A stretch of 64,000 bases of DNA, from assembly GCF_029873635.1 (NCBI RefSeq), contig NC_080421.1:36188617-36252616 (forward strand), in the 5' to 3' direction. The notes under the pieces are model-generated. The model made no database searches. It saw only the letters and a list, made by a program, of their open reading frames with translations, and was not told the DNA's origin. Every line of letters starts with the position of its first letter. Position 1 is the stretch's first letter. The position numbers and the translations under genes were made by a program. Of the stretch, positions 22,585 through 33,477 are shown in pieces. The DNA comes from Malania oleifera (Eukaryota; Streptophyta; Magnoliopsida; Santalales; Ximeniaceae).

Positions 22585-23070
22585 CTACAATGTGTAAATA
22601 TTCCCATCCAGTTTCTGCCTTTTCATTACCTTCAAATTACCTTTATATATCGTCAATACTCCACCTTTGGACTGGTAATTGAAGCCATTACAATCCAAAG
22701 TGTCAAGAGATATTAAACTCTTTCTCAATTCAGGTATATATCTTATATTACACAATGTTCTTACAGCACCATAAAATATCTTTATCTTTACATTTCCTAT
22801 GCCAACGATCTTGCAAGAAGCATCATTACCCATAAGAACTGATACAGAATTCACTAACCTGTAAGTGTTGAACCACTTCTTGTTCGGAGTCATGTGATAA
22901 GAACATGCCGAGTAAAGTATCCAAGAGTCTGTTAGATTATTTGACCTCGCTAAAATTGATAGAACATCACCATCTGGTGAATCTTCTTCTTGAACAACAT
23001 TTACAGATTTTGAAATCCCCTCATGCTCTTCAGCATTTTCCTTCTTCCAATCCGGAAACTCTGGTCTCAC
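22585..23070 (-). pseudogene. Copia protease region with a changed active site
   Basis: An open frame of 161 residues covers the gag end and protease. The active site reads WILYSACSYHM, where the family has Asp-Ser (compare ILDSACSYHM in the copy at 57590), so the catalytic Asp is Tyr here. Flap and C-terminal words (MGNDASCKIVGIGNV, LRKSLISLDTLD) are clear. The protease could not work with this change. Confidence 0.85.
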
Positions 23071-23084
23071 ATACCTCTTTTTAC

Positions 23085-23783
23085 CGCATTTATAATACCA
23101 AATTTCCTTCTTGTTTTTGGATTGATTTCATGATGGTTTCTGAATAGATCCATTATTAAACTTTCCTTTGCCTCGCTCATTACTACCTTTTCCCACAAGT
23201 CCTTCTCCTTCATCACATATCTTTTACCTTTGATGAAAATTTAACAAGGCACTTGTTACCTCTTCCAGATTAAGAGTTTCTTTTCCCCACGTAAGGGTGG
23301 TCACAATATTTTCGTAAGTTTGTGTTGAGGGAAAAGAATTTAATAGCATCAAAGCCTCCTCATCAAACTTCACATCAACCCTCATCAAATCACTTATGAT
23401 TTGGTTAAAAGCATTGATGTGTTGATCCATACTTGATCCTTCACCCATCTTAAGCCAATATAAATGCTTCTTAAGAAAAATTTTGTTATTGAGGGATTTA
23501 GACTACCAACTTTCTAACTTTCACCAAATAGCTACTGCAGAATCCTCCTCCATCACTCGATAGAGAACTTCATCGGCCAAACACAAGCGTATTATAGACG
23601 CTGCCTTTACTTTCAAATCTACCCATGTTGCCTCATCCATTCCTTCAGGTTGATTATCAAGCAAAGCCTTAGTTGTTCCTTCTTGCACAAGAATTTCCTT
23701 CACTCTCCTTTTCCATAAACTAAAGTTTCTGGTTCCATCGAATTTGACAACGTCAAATCTTGCAGAAGACGATCCTGATGCCA
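23085..23783 (-). pseudogene. Copia gag (truncated Tork-like element)
   Basis: The frame starts at ATG 23781-23783 (MASGSSSARFDVVKFDG). It runs through KVKAASIIRLCLADEVLYRVM, breaks near 23520 and resumes at 23224-23448 with GEGSSMDQHINAFNQIISDL and TLTWGKETLNLEEVTSALL. A zinc-knuckle remnant near 23085-23110 has lost several metal-binding residues (Cys and His replaced). Confidence 0.85.
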
Positions 23784-23794
23784 TAACAACAAAC

Positions 23795-23811
23795 TTGCTC
23801 TGATACCAAGT
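23795..23811 (-). other. Primer-binding site, tRNA-Met type
   Basis: On minus it reads TTGGTATCAGAGCAAG directly beside the LTR, the standard initiator tRNA-Met site of plant copia elements. Confidence 0.9.
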
Positions 23812-24396
23812 TGTTGTGATATGGATCGAATAATGAAGATGCACAATGGAATAAACAACAAAAAGTAAATAAAACACAACAAGAATAAGAACAACACAAA
23901 GATTTACGTGGTTCGACAAAGCTTACATTGACTGAAGCAATGGCACACAAATTTCACTATGGAAATTTCAATGTACACAATACATTTCTCAAAATGATCA
24001 CTCTCTCTTCAATATATGCCTAGAATAACATATATAGAAATTCCTTGGAGGTTTCCCTCCTTTTACCCAACCACCAAACGTACAAAAATTCAAAATTCAA
24101 AAAAAAAAAACTACTCGCAGCCCAAGCGTCCTTCTTCGATGAGTACAGGGCTCCATCGGCGATCCACAAAAGACAATTCATCAATAAGAATAGGCTTTCG
24201 TCGATGAGTCCATAACTTTGAAATTTTATTGCTGTTGGTACTTTCTCATTGACGATGACAGAACCTTCGTTGACGACTCGTTGCTGTCCACTCGTCGATG
24301 AACACAAGACATTTGTCAATGAGCTCTGCTGTGTTGCCTCTTCATGTTTTTCCCTCTTCCTTGTTTGCTTACAAAAACAAAGTATAAGAGCCACAA
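23812..24396 (-). repeat. 5' LTR of the truncated Tork-like copia
   Basis: About 585 bases. The terminal words match the plus-strand element: TTTGTGGCTCTTATACTTTG at the U3 end, and TCGATCCATATCACAACA at the U5 end. U3 carries a degenerate GTCGAC/GTTGAC palindrome cluster (24130-24330), followed on minus by a TATATG box at about 24028-24037. The outer terminus is altered (ATAATA rather than ACAACA), so its edge is approximate. Confidence 0.85.
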
Positions 24397-26340
24397 ATAA
24401 TATAAATCATTAAACTAGATATTTCATATCCAATGTATTTAACTAGAAAGTTCATTAAGATAAAATAGCAAACAAACTAAACTTTTATTAAAACAAATTA
24501 AGTAACAAATAGCAAATGAACCGAATTTTCATTAAAACAGATTAAGCAACAAATCTGAGCTTTTATTTAAATCATTTTAGGAAACACCACATATTTATAC
24601 TTAATACACTTTAATATACTTACCAATAGTATCCAACCTATAATACCAACCTACTTACTTCTCTCCCTTTGCTCATCATCAAAAAGAGATGAACTATTCA
24701 TTTAGCTTAAAACACCCTAAAAGCATATTAAGACCAGTTTCATGTTGGTGAGGCGAGTATGTACTGAACCAAAACGTCAACTTACCTCAGTTTATTTTCA
24801 TTGATGGTTTCCTTTGAAACCGTTGACGTTTTGGTGCAAAACCAAACCATCTTTGCCTATATATGATCCATACTTACTCATGAATGCTTAAATGATTGTA
24901 AAGTTCCATTTTATTTATCAAGGGTTGAGAGCTCTTAAGAAAGTATGGATGAAGAGTCTTATATAAAGAATAATTTAACAATGAATAAATAAGAGTACTT
25001 AGAAGAAATTTCTGTCTTTTTGAATTAACCATAAGTTGGTGAATGCTTGACAACTAATTGCATTTCACAAACATATTGATTCCCATTGTTGAGTTTGGGT
25101 AAATAGGTTCTTGATCAATCATGAATGTTTATTTAGAGAATCTATTATCCCTGCTCTTGGTGATAGGAGACATGTTCTCCTGATTAACCACTAATGGGAA
25201 AGTACTCTTAAATCTGAATTTATGCTCAAAATTTGAGCTAGATTATGATACTATGAATAAAAATTCTTTAAAAAATTAATCATGATTTGGCAAGGCTTTC
25301 CCGGGGAAGAGAATACTAATGGTTTAAGGAGTTTTCTCATAGATCAAGCATAGAGTGAGGAGTACTCTATCTTGAAACAAAAACACTAATTCCTTAGTAA
25401 ATGCCTCAAATTTAGCAAGTAAATATTCTTTTGAGCATTGATAAGTTAAAAACTACTATAGAATCTATTAGAGCTCATAACTAGAATTTAAGAAGGTTTT
25501 TACTACTAAAGTTGGGTATACTGATCCTAAGTGATGACTGAATTTTCATGCCTTAAGTATGCCTTTGAAATTTGATCAAGCATTCAACATTCATGTTCAA
25601 AGATGAGTTTAGGAATGAATGGAGCATAGTGCCCATGCTGTTATGATTAATTCCCCTAAAACTTAACTTCATGCAGGAGATAAGTTATGCTAGGCTTTAG
25701 ATATTCTTACTATGTTTCCAATTTAAGCATATATCATTAAAAATTATATAACTAAGGAAGTCATCTCTTGTTCATAAGAGATGGATTTTCTTATTACAAC
25801 ATGCTTCTGAAACTTTATCGAAGACCTAAGTAATTCATATAAGAAACACAAAGTTTCTATTTTCACCCAAAGGTAAGCTAGTTGAGTCCCTTTACCTTGT
25901 ATATTTTGGAGGAATGATATCTTATGAAGACTAATGTCTTACGAAAGCAATTATTGTTTCATTCCTTTCTAGTACTAAAGAACAAGCCTGAACGTAGAGC
26001 TTGTGAGCTTGTGCATGCTACTTTATCCCATAAGCTATAGCCAATGCTTTAAATATAAATAACCAATCAACGAGGATAAACATAGTTTAAAAGATCATAT
26101 TGGTTTTTATCATTTGGACTCCTCATATTGGCTTAATTTTTTTGAAAGTCCCTAGTGTGGTGATCAAGTAGTTATTATGCAAAACCTCATATTTTATACC
26201 TTGAGCACAGTTGTGGTGAGTGTTTATGATTTTTATACTATATAGATTCACTTAGTCATCACAATCCCTTTTTACCTAGGTATGGTCAAATCTACCTAGA
26301 TCCTATTTTCTAATCCTAGGTACTAAGGAAGCAATAGTTT
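24397..26340. other. AT-rich sequence without recognised gene
   Basis: No domain seen on either strand. A CTCTCCCTTTGCTCATCATC word near 24675-24700 recalls the polypurine/3' end region of Sirevirus-like elements (compare 50999-51018). A pair of AAACCGTTGACGTTTTGG-like words at 24765-24850 recalls the palindromes at 28190-28310. It may be the decayed 3' part of the element whose gag lies to the right; this is a weak inference. Confidence 0.4.
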
Positions 26341-27428
26341 AACAAGATTAGATAATTTGTTTAGGCCATTCTTCCTTGGGTCCTAAGGGGTTGGTTTTTT
26401 GTTTTTTTTTTGTTTTTTTTTTAACAACCCATTCTACCTTCCTTGCTTTGCCTTTGGCACCTTTAGAAGGGCAAGAATAACGAATGTGCTCTTTTCTTTC
26501 ATAATAAAAGCACGTTTTTCTTGAATGTGAAGGTTTGTCTTATTAAGCCTATTTTTACTTGATGAGGCATAAAAACTATGGGAATTATGAAAGGAACTAT
26601 AACTTTAATTATTTCAATAAAAGCTATTCTTTGGGTTCTTAAGATCTTATAAAAATTTTCTTTCCCATCGATGAATTTACTATAATCTTCAATTTTATTT
26701 TTCAAGAGAATATTTTCCTTTAAAATATTTTCAATTTGATCTTTGAAATTTTCTATTTTTCCTTTTAAAGTTTCATGCTCTTTTTGAGTATTTATAATAA
26801 GCTCCTCATTCTTCTTTTTAGAAGAATCATTTTATTCTTTCAAGGAGGATTCCCTTTGTTTAAACATAGAAAGCTCTTTCTCAAAATATTTGTTCTTTCC
26901 TTTTATCAAAATTAATTCATCAAATAATTTAGTACAAGTATTCACTAATTTATCATATGAAGGAGTATAATCATCGTCATCAAAACTTACCTCTTCTCGC
27001 CCGTTAGATATGAGACAAGAATGTTCCACTTCCTCCTTTACTTCATTGTCGGTGGAAAGTCCATCACCATTCTTCTTAACTTCGTATGTATATTTGAGCT
27101 TGTCCCAAATTTATTTTGCGCTTTAACATCCGCAAATGCAATTGTATTCTTTATTGCTCAAACTACAATAGAGATAATATTTTGTTTTGAAGTTAAGTTG
27201 TATTAACCTCTTTCCAACAATTGTAAGCTCCGTCATTGACTTTGGGATATCTTCATTCTTCTTGGTGAAGGAGAAGTCTCCATTTGAGATTATCTCCCAT
27301 ATATAAAGGTTGCATGATTGAATGAAGATGATCATTCTTTTCTTCCATGCAAGGTAGTTGAAGTCATTGAACATTAGTGGTCTAGTCACAGATGGTCCTT
27401 GGGAAGAAGTGTGCACTATATACGCCAT
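26341..27428 (-). pseudogene. Sirevirus-like copia gag remnant
   Basis: Read on minus from 27428: MAYIVHTSSQGPSVTRPLMF with FNYLAWKKRMIIFIQ, the N-terminal gag module of this group. Then an acidic and coiled-coil stretch (DDDDYTPSYDKLVNTC, FDELILIKGKNKYFEKEL), and KFIDGKENFYKILRTQRIAF. A zinc-knuckle remnant near 26480-26510 (HIRYSCPSKGAKGKA) and NPLGPKEEWPKQI follow, the usual start of pol. Large internal parts are missing and stops are many. No RT or integrase is found to the left. Confidence 0.75.
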
Positions 27429-29113
27429 TTGATCTTTGTGATCTAGAATTTACTCTAATAACTCAAGCACCTTGCTCTAGTAGCACTTGTTGGCCCTAAA
27501 GTTTAGTCTAGAAGGGGGATGAATGGACTATTTTGCGGATTATTGTTCTCTTCTCCAAAATAATAAATATTGGCAAGATACAAATGATTATATCACAATA
27601 TATAGAATATAAATCATGCATAAGATATAAATTAAACAGAATAGGGAAGGAAAACTTAACAAACACTATTAACATGGTTTAGCCTTTTGCCTATGTCCAT
27701 TGCTTGAGACACATTTAAGGATTTCACAATTCACTATAAACCTCCTTTACCGGCGGAGAAGCCTTTACAATCTGAAAAAATCCTTTTCGCCTTTTCAAGG
27801 GAACTAATCCCCACCTAGAGCCATAAGGTTCACCAAGAACCCTTCGCAACTCGGTTCACCAAGAAACCTTTGCAACAAGAAGATGAATTACAAAGATAAT
27901 GCTCCTTGAATGAGCTGATATTTAATACAATAAAAACCTCACACAAATCTCTCCAGGTAATGATTCACAACTACATTAAAGAGAAAGATAGAATTTGAGC
28001 ACAAATATAATGAACTAGTTGAAATGTGCTTGCAAATGATATATAACTATTTTGATCAAATCTTAAACAAGCCTTTGGACTTGTTTCAAAGGTAAATTGG
28101 CTTTTTAGCCATTATATGGCTGTTAAGCTAATAAAACAATTTAATACTTTGTAAACTAGATGTTTAATGGCCATTGGGGTTCAGAAGCCGATGCAAACCG
28201 TTGACAGTTTCCCCAAACCATCAATGGTTTCCTTAAGCAAAAAACCATTCAGCTCTCTGCCTAAAACCATCATTGCACCTAGCCAAACTGTCAATGGTTT
28301 ATCCTATTTTTTCATTATCTAAACATTCTCATCTGTGAAAATATTCAACACAAACGTTGTGTAATTTTTTCTTAAATTTCCATAGATACCAAGATCGCTC
28401 TTTTTGGAGTTCTCTAGCAAATGTTATGCTCCAAATAATGAAGGGTGTTTTAGGAAATTCAAGAGAGGAATTTGAGTGGTGCATAACTGAGGTTTTAAAC
28501 CCAACCAGAACAAAGTCTTTAAAAGATTATAACACTAATATGATTTAAAACTTGTCTATATAAAAATACATTTGAGTAAAGGATATTTTTATAAAACTCT
28601 TATTTTGACTTTGAAAACCTATAAGTACTGAACTTATGACTCGGTGATATCCTATGTACTCTTGTGAACTAGTATGCTTGTAATTTGCTTAACTCTTGCT
28701 AAATAATCATGCGTGAAATAATTGTAACACCCCAGAAAATAATATGCATGGAAGTGTAAAAAATAAATAATTAAATTAATTAATTAATTAATTATTATTA
28801 TTTATTAAGTTATATAATATAATATATTAATATAATATTTTATATACATATATATATATATACATATTAGTTAAAGCTTCTTGAAGAGGCTTTTACATAT
28901 CCAAATTGAATTTGGAATTCAATTTGGTTATGAAAAATAGAGCCCCCCCCCCCCAGCATCTCTCACTCTCGCCAACTCTCTCTCCTTGGCCACTTCATGC
29001 TCTCTCCTCATTTTCTCGACAAATACTCGGCCAATCGAAAAACAGAAAATGTTGCTGGGTTCCATTCTCCGCCATCGTCAATTTCATCGGAGTGGATTTT
29101 TTGTAGGAGCGTT

Positions 29114-31374
29114 TGTTGACCTTATAGGTCATATTCCTGTTTTTATTATGACAAATACTCATGTATTGAATGGCTATCTAGTTTATGTGCAGGAATTCTA
29201 AGAGATAGATTATAATGCACAAAGAGAAGATCAAAGATTGAAGACCCAATTTGTGTTGTATTGTATTTCATATTTATTCAAAGGGTCTGTAATAGTAAAT
29301 AAGTTCTTTGGTTTGTAATAATTGCATGCATCACCTGCATGATCTAATACGTAAGCTTAAACCAAAAATAACTAAAAAGCATCTAGAAAGACCTTAGGGA
29401 TTGTCGACCGACCTTGGACTTTTTCAATGTCTTCAAATTTGGACCCCAAGTGACCTTAGGACACTCACCTTTGCACTTGCATGTATTAGGCACTTGAATA
29501 GGGTTTGTATGCTTCAAAACGGGACTGAATTGCACACTTTGTGCACTTTCGGTCAACCGAACCAAGTAGTTCACTCAGCCCTGGTTGACCGAACCAGGCT
29601 TGGGTCAACAGTTGACCAAGGCCCTGGTCGATCAAATCAGGTAGTTCAAAAAACCCCAGTCAACCGAAACCTCTCTGGGTCAAATGTTTAATCATTTGGT
29701 CGACCGAGCAGAAATTATACACCAACTACTTGTTCGACTGAGGGTCCTCGAGAAAAATCCCAACGGTCTGGTCGACCGAACCAGCTAGTTCAAAATGGAG
29801 TGGTTGACTGAACCTCAGAGAAATGAAAAATCGCCTTTGGAAAAGGCACTTTCGGTCGACCGATAACTTAATTCAAAATTCCCCTGGTCGACCGAAACTG
29901 TTCTGGTCGACCGAACCTCTTGGGTTGCCTTGATTTTTACCATAGTTAAATATTTTTTAAATAGGGTTAAAATATTTGAAACATCATTAAACTTTCTTAA
30001 TAATACCCAATAGGTCCTCAACGGTCATATTTCCTTTCATGTCTATATATATGAGATCATTTGTGAAAATCATAGATGGATTAGCTACTTTGATTAGGGG
30101 AGAATTAGTTGAAAACCCAAAAGCCTATACTACTCATTTTTGGAGCCTCATTCACTCATGCTTACCTTCTATTAGTGCCTACATCATTCGTAAGTGGATT
30201 GAGTGTTCGTTTCCATAGGTTTGCTCTCCTTGCCTTGATTGATTGACTTGATTTTCTTGAGAGCTAAACCCAAGTATTCTTAGGGGACTTTGTTGATAAG
30301 TCTCTCCTAAGAAGACTTATATAAAACTTATGAGTATTACATATTCATTGTAATATCTTGAAAAGTTCATATTTGTTTTTGGAATGCAAAAACTTGTCAA
30401 ACATTTTCAAATATCTATTGTGCTTTTATCTGGAAAAATATTTGAAGAGATATTTATTCATGTGATAAAATATTTGTTGCAATATTCATTAACTCACATA
30501 TCCTTTGTTGAATACAAAGATTGAATATCTTTTCGCAAACCAAATATATACAGTACTTGAGCATCATACAACTGAGAAAATCCGCTCATTGAAATATACA
30601 TATATACTGTTTGGCTAGCATCTTTGTATGAACATCTTGCCTGAATATCTTGTGGCACAAAGACTGTTTGATTGATACTCTCATGCACTTATTACACTGA
30701 TAATAAATATATATATATATATATATTTATATATATCTGAGAGTCGAGTTATTGGACCACATTAAGCTTACATATTATATCATTTGTGGTGTATGTAATT
30801 GTGCTTATTTGGGTACATATCTTCTTTACACGAAAGCACAATCACTGTACTATTTGACTACATACACATTTTTTGTATTTCCAAGGATGGGCTTGAAGAG
30901 GGAGACTAGCCCTGGAATAGTCCCGGATTGGTTTAGACTCGGCTAGGAAAGCTAGGTACGTCGTCTTGTTAAGGCGTGTAGGTTGAGGTCAGCCCCTCTA
31001 ATTGACCTGGTTGAGGTTGAGGTCAGCCCTGTGCTAATTGACCTAGTTGTAATCGGTGTTGCTCCACCCTTAAGTGAGCTATTAGTGAAATTCTCAGGCT
31101 TGTGAGCTAGAGGCGGGACGTAGGCACTATTGACCGAAGCCCGATAACATATCGTGTGTTTATTTATATTTCTGCATTGTATATTTACAGCACATGTATG
31201 TTATGGGTGAATAATGCGTATGACTTAATTTCCACATTATATTTATCTACGTATTTGGAAATTGCATAGACTGACCCTAGGTTGTGTATATACTATTGTT
31301 AGATAGATTTACCTAGGAAAAAAAGTTTTAAATTCCAATTCAACCCCCCACTTGGGAATACACCAATTCTAACA
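29114..31374 (+). mobile_element. Solo LTR A, Sirevirus-like, TSD GCGTT
   Basis: 2261 bases from TGTTGACC to ...ACCAATTCTAACA. GCGTT is found exactly on both sides (29109-29113 and 31375-31379). About twelve TCGGTCGACCGA-type palindromes lie at 29400-29920, upstream of TATATATA at 30044-30051. Near 30980-31050 the word GGTTGAGGTCAGCCC is repeated about 40-50 bases apart. Short frames (29383-29691) are translations of the palindromes. A second copy is LTR B. Confidence 0.92.
29400..30051 (+). promoter_or_regulatory. U3 palindrome array and TATA-like box of LTR A
   Basis: GGTCGACCGA and close variants start at about 29402, 29551, 29583, 29657, 29699, 29771, 29854, 29886 and 29904, with weaker copies between. 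TCGGTCGACCGA is a perfect 12-base palindrome. The TATA-like box follows about 130 bases after the last copy. Confidence 0.65.
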
Positions 31375-32127
31375 GCGTTGTAGGAAGCACTCCTAGGGTA
31401 TGGTAAACCCACTATTTCTCCTCAATTTCTCTCAAATTTTCAGCCTAACTAACGATTTGAAACCACCACGTGGTTCTACGAGCATTTCTCTACAAGTCTA
31501 CCGAGAAGATTTTTGAACTAGGCTTTCTAGGCACCACTCCAAGGCCAAGGTAAGATTTAGGGAGTTAAACAAATTTGTAGTTTTGGGGAAATTAATTGTT
31601 TATTTGAAGTTTATGAGTTTAGGATATATTAAAATAATATTTTATTTGGGATGGAATTGATAAATTAGGATTTATGAATTCAGGGTCTGGGTTAGCATCG
31701 CGGGTATAATTTTGAGATCCCTGCAGGCATAGTTTCTAGAAACTAGGTAAGGGGAATAGATTAAGCCATTAATTTTGTAATTCAACCTTTTAAAATGGAA
31801 ATTATATGTGTGTGTGTATATATATATGATTATCATGTGGGTTTTAAAAAGCCAACCATTTGAATTGTGATTTTGAGCCTAGGGTTGTGTTATTAGTAAT
31901 TATTTGCGAAAATGGAATGATTAAAGTAATGAATTTTCTAGATAAATTGCGGGGATAATTTAACGTGTTTTTTTAGTAAAATAGATGATGAACATGGGTT
32001 GGCTTATTATTTTAAATGATATAATTATGTGTATTATTCAAATCATGTGGCATGAGTAATGTGGGGACCCAAATTCGGAAAACAAATAAAGAAAAGAGAA
32101 GGGAAATTAAAAAGGGTAAAACAGTAG

Positions 32128-32352
32128 AGCTCGTCGACGAGGCTCCTTTTCTCGTCGAGGAATTCTCTTCTGTGGCTTAGTGACGTGATGCAGAGGCCCG
32201 TCGACGAGAAGATACCAAGGGATTTTCAAAAATTCTGAAATCTTAGCCTCGTCGACGAGGTCACTCTCTTGGCAACGAATGCCCTTCTTCAACTCATCAA
32301 CGAGAACTCCAACTCATTGACGAGGCTGGCCGGGTCAACCTAGTTATAAATG
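32128..32352 (+). promoter_or_regulatory. U3 palindrome cluster and TATAAATG box of the chromovirus-like solo LTR
   Basis: CTCGTCGACGAG-type words at about 32131, 32195, 32248, 32292 and 32311, with weaker copies between. The box TATAAATG at 32345-32352 begins about 23 bases after the last. This is the same motif type as in the LTR at 4165-6274. Confidence 0.6.
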
Positions 32353-32384
32353 GAATATTCATTGCATCATTGCTAAGTTATCTC

Positions 32385-32388
<4 letters not shown>

Positions 32389-32438
<50 letters not shown>
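32389..32438. repeat. (CT)n microsatellite
   Basis: About 50 bases of CT dinucleotides just downstream of the TATA-like box, probably in the untranslated start of the LTR transcript. Confidence 0.95.
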
Positions 32439-32861
32439 GATTTCATGACGTCTGTTGCCGAAATCAACGATCTGATGTCGCTATGTGGAGTAGGAGGAGA
32501 ATCTCTACAGTTATAGCAGATCAGATCTTCATTTTGAGGATTTTTGGGTTTTTCCCTAAAATCTATTGACCCTATGGGTCATATCCCGATTTTGATAATG
32601 ACAAATACTCAAGTATTTGATGGCTTTCAAGTTTGTGTGCAGGTTCTTATTAGCAAGTTCATATTTGATGGCACGTGAAAGCTTGAAGCTTGGAGACCCT
32701 GAAGATTTGTTGATGTTGTAATTTATATCATTATTCATTATGGGTTTGTAATAATAAATATGATCTAGGTTGTAATAATTATATGCATCACCTGCATGAT
32801 ATGATAAGTAAGCTCAAAATGAAAAAGGCCTAGAATGACCTTAGGACACTCATACATGCAC

Positions 32862-32905
<44 letters not shown>

Positions 32906-32949
32906 AGGGTGATCACATAAGTAAATAGAATCGAAATGCACTTAAAATG

Positions 32950-33477
32950 CATGTTCGATCGACCGTACTTCACAAGTACAAATATGTTGGTCGATCAAAC
33001 TGGTGACTAGGTCAACTATTTGACCACTGCTCGATCGACCAAGCTATACCCAGTTCATTCTACCCAGTCGACCGAACTTCCTCCGAATCAACCATTTGAC
33101 TATACGGTCGACCGAGCCCAAATCTTAAGCCAACCACCTAGTCGACCGAGTTCCCACATGTGTCTGGCCAATGGTCTAGTCACTACCTAGTTCAAATCCT
33201 CATGGTCGACCGATCCATGCGAAAAAGAAAAATCGCCTTGGAACCCTAATGACCGAACGACCAAACTTCTAGTTCAAATCTTACGTAGTCGACCGAGCTT
33301 GGACACTCAGTCAACCGAACCTCGCCTTCGATTGATCGGTGCTCTCAGGTTGCCATATTATTTTTACCGTGGTTAAAATATTTAAATAAAGTTAATTAGG
33401 TTAAAATGTTTTAAAACAATTATAATAATTCCCTATATGTCTTGGATGGGTATAATTAAGGGGTTGTCTATATATAT
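32950..33477 (+). promoter_or_regulatory. U3 palindrome array of LTR B, TATA box cut by insertion
   Basis: About ten TCGACCGA or TCGATCGACC variants lie between 32951 and 33345, parallel to LTR A. The CTATATATAT at 33469-33477 corresponds to the TATA-like box of LTR A (30044-30051). The copia element is inserted exactly in it. Confidence 0.65.

Larger units (their letters stand above)
21365..24396 (-). mobile_element. Truncated Tork-like copia element
   Basis: On minus this is a 5' LTR (23812-24396), primer site, gag, protease, integrase and only the start of RT, then an abrupt end near 21365. It is the same family as the element at 56127-61342, judged by matching LTR and protein words. The RT N-terminal piece is itself shortened: RRSKRTM is followed closely by LLDGKRSIGCKWVYKKKE, whereas the plus-strand copy has a longer stretch between these parts. 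Confidence 0.85.

Noticed and set aside
28906..29201. Short plus-strand frames before and into LTR A
   Set aside because: They cross the insertion boundary at 29114 and belong to LTR sequence.
29383..29691. Frames across the palindrome array of LTR A
   Set aside because: They exist on both strands because the palindromes read alike; no protein signature.
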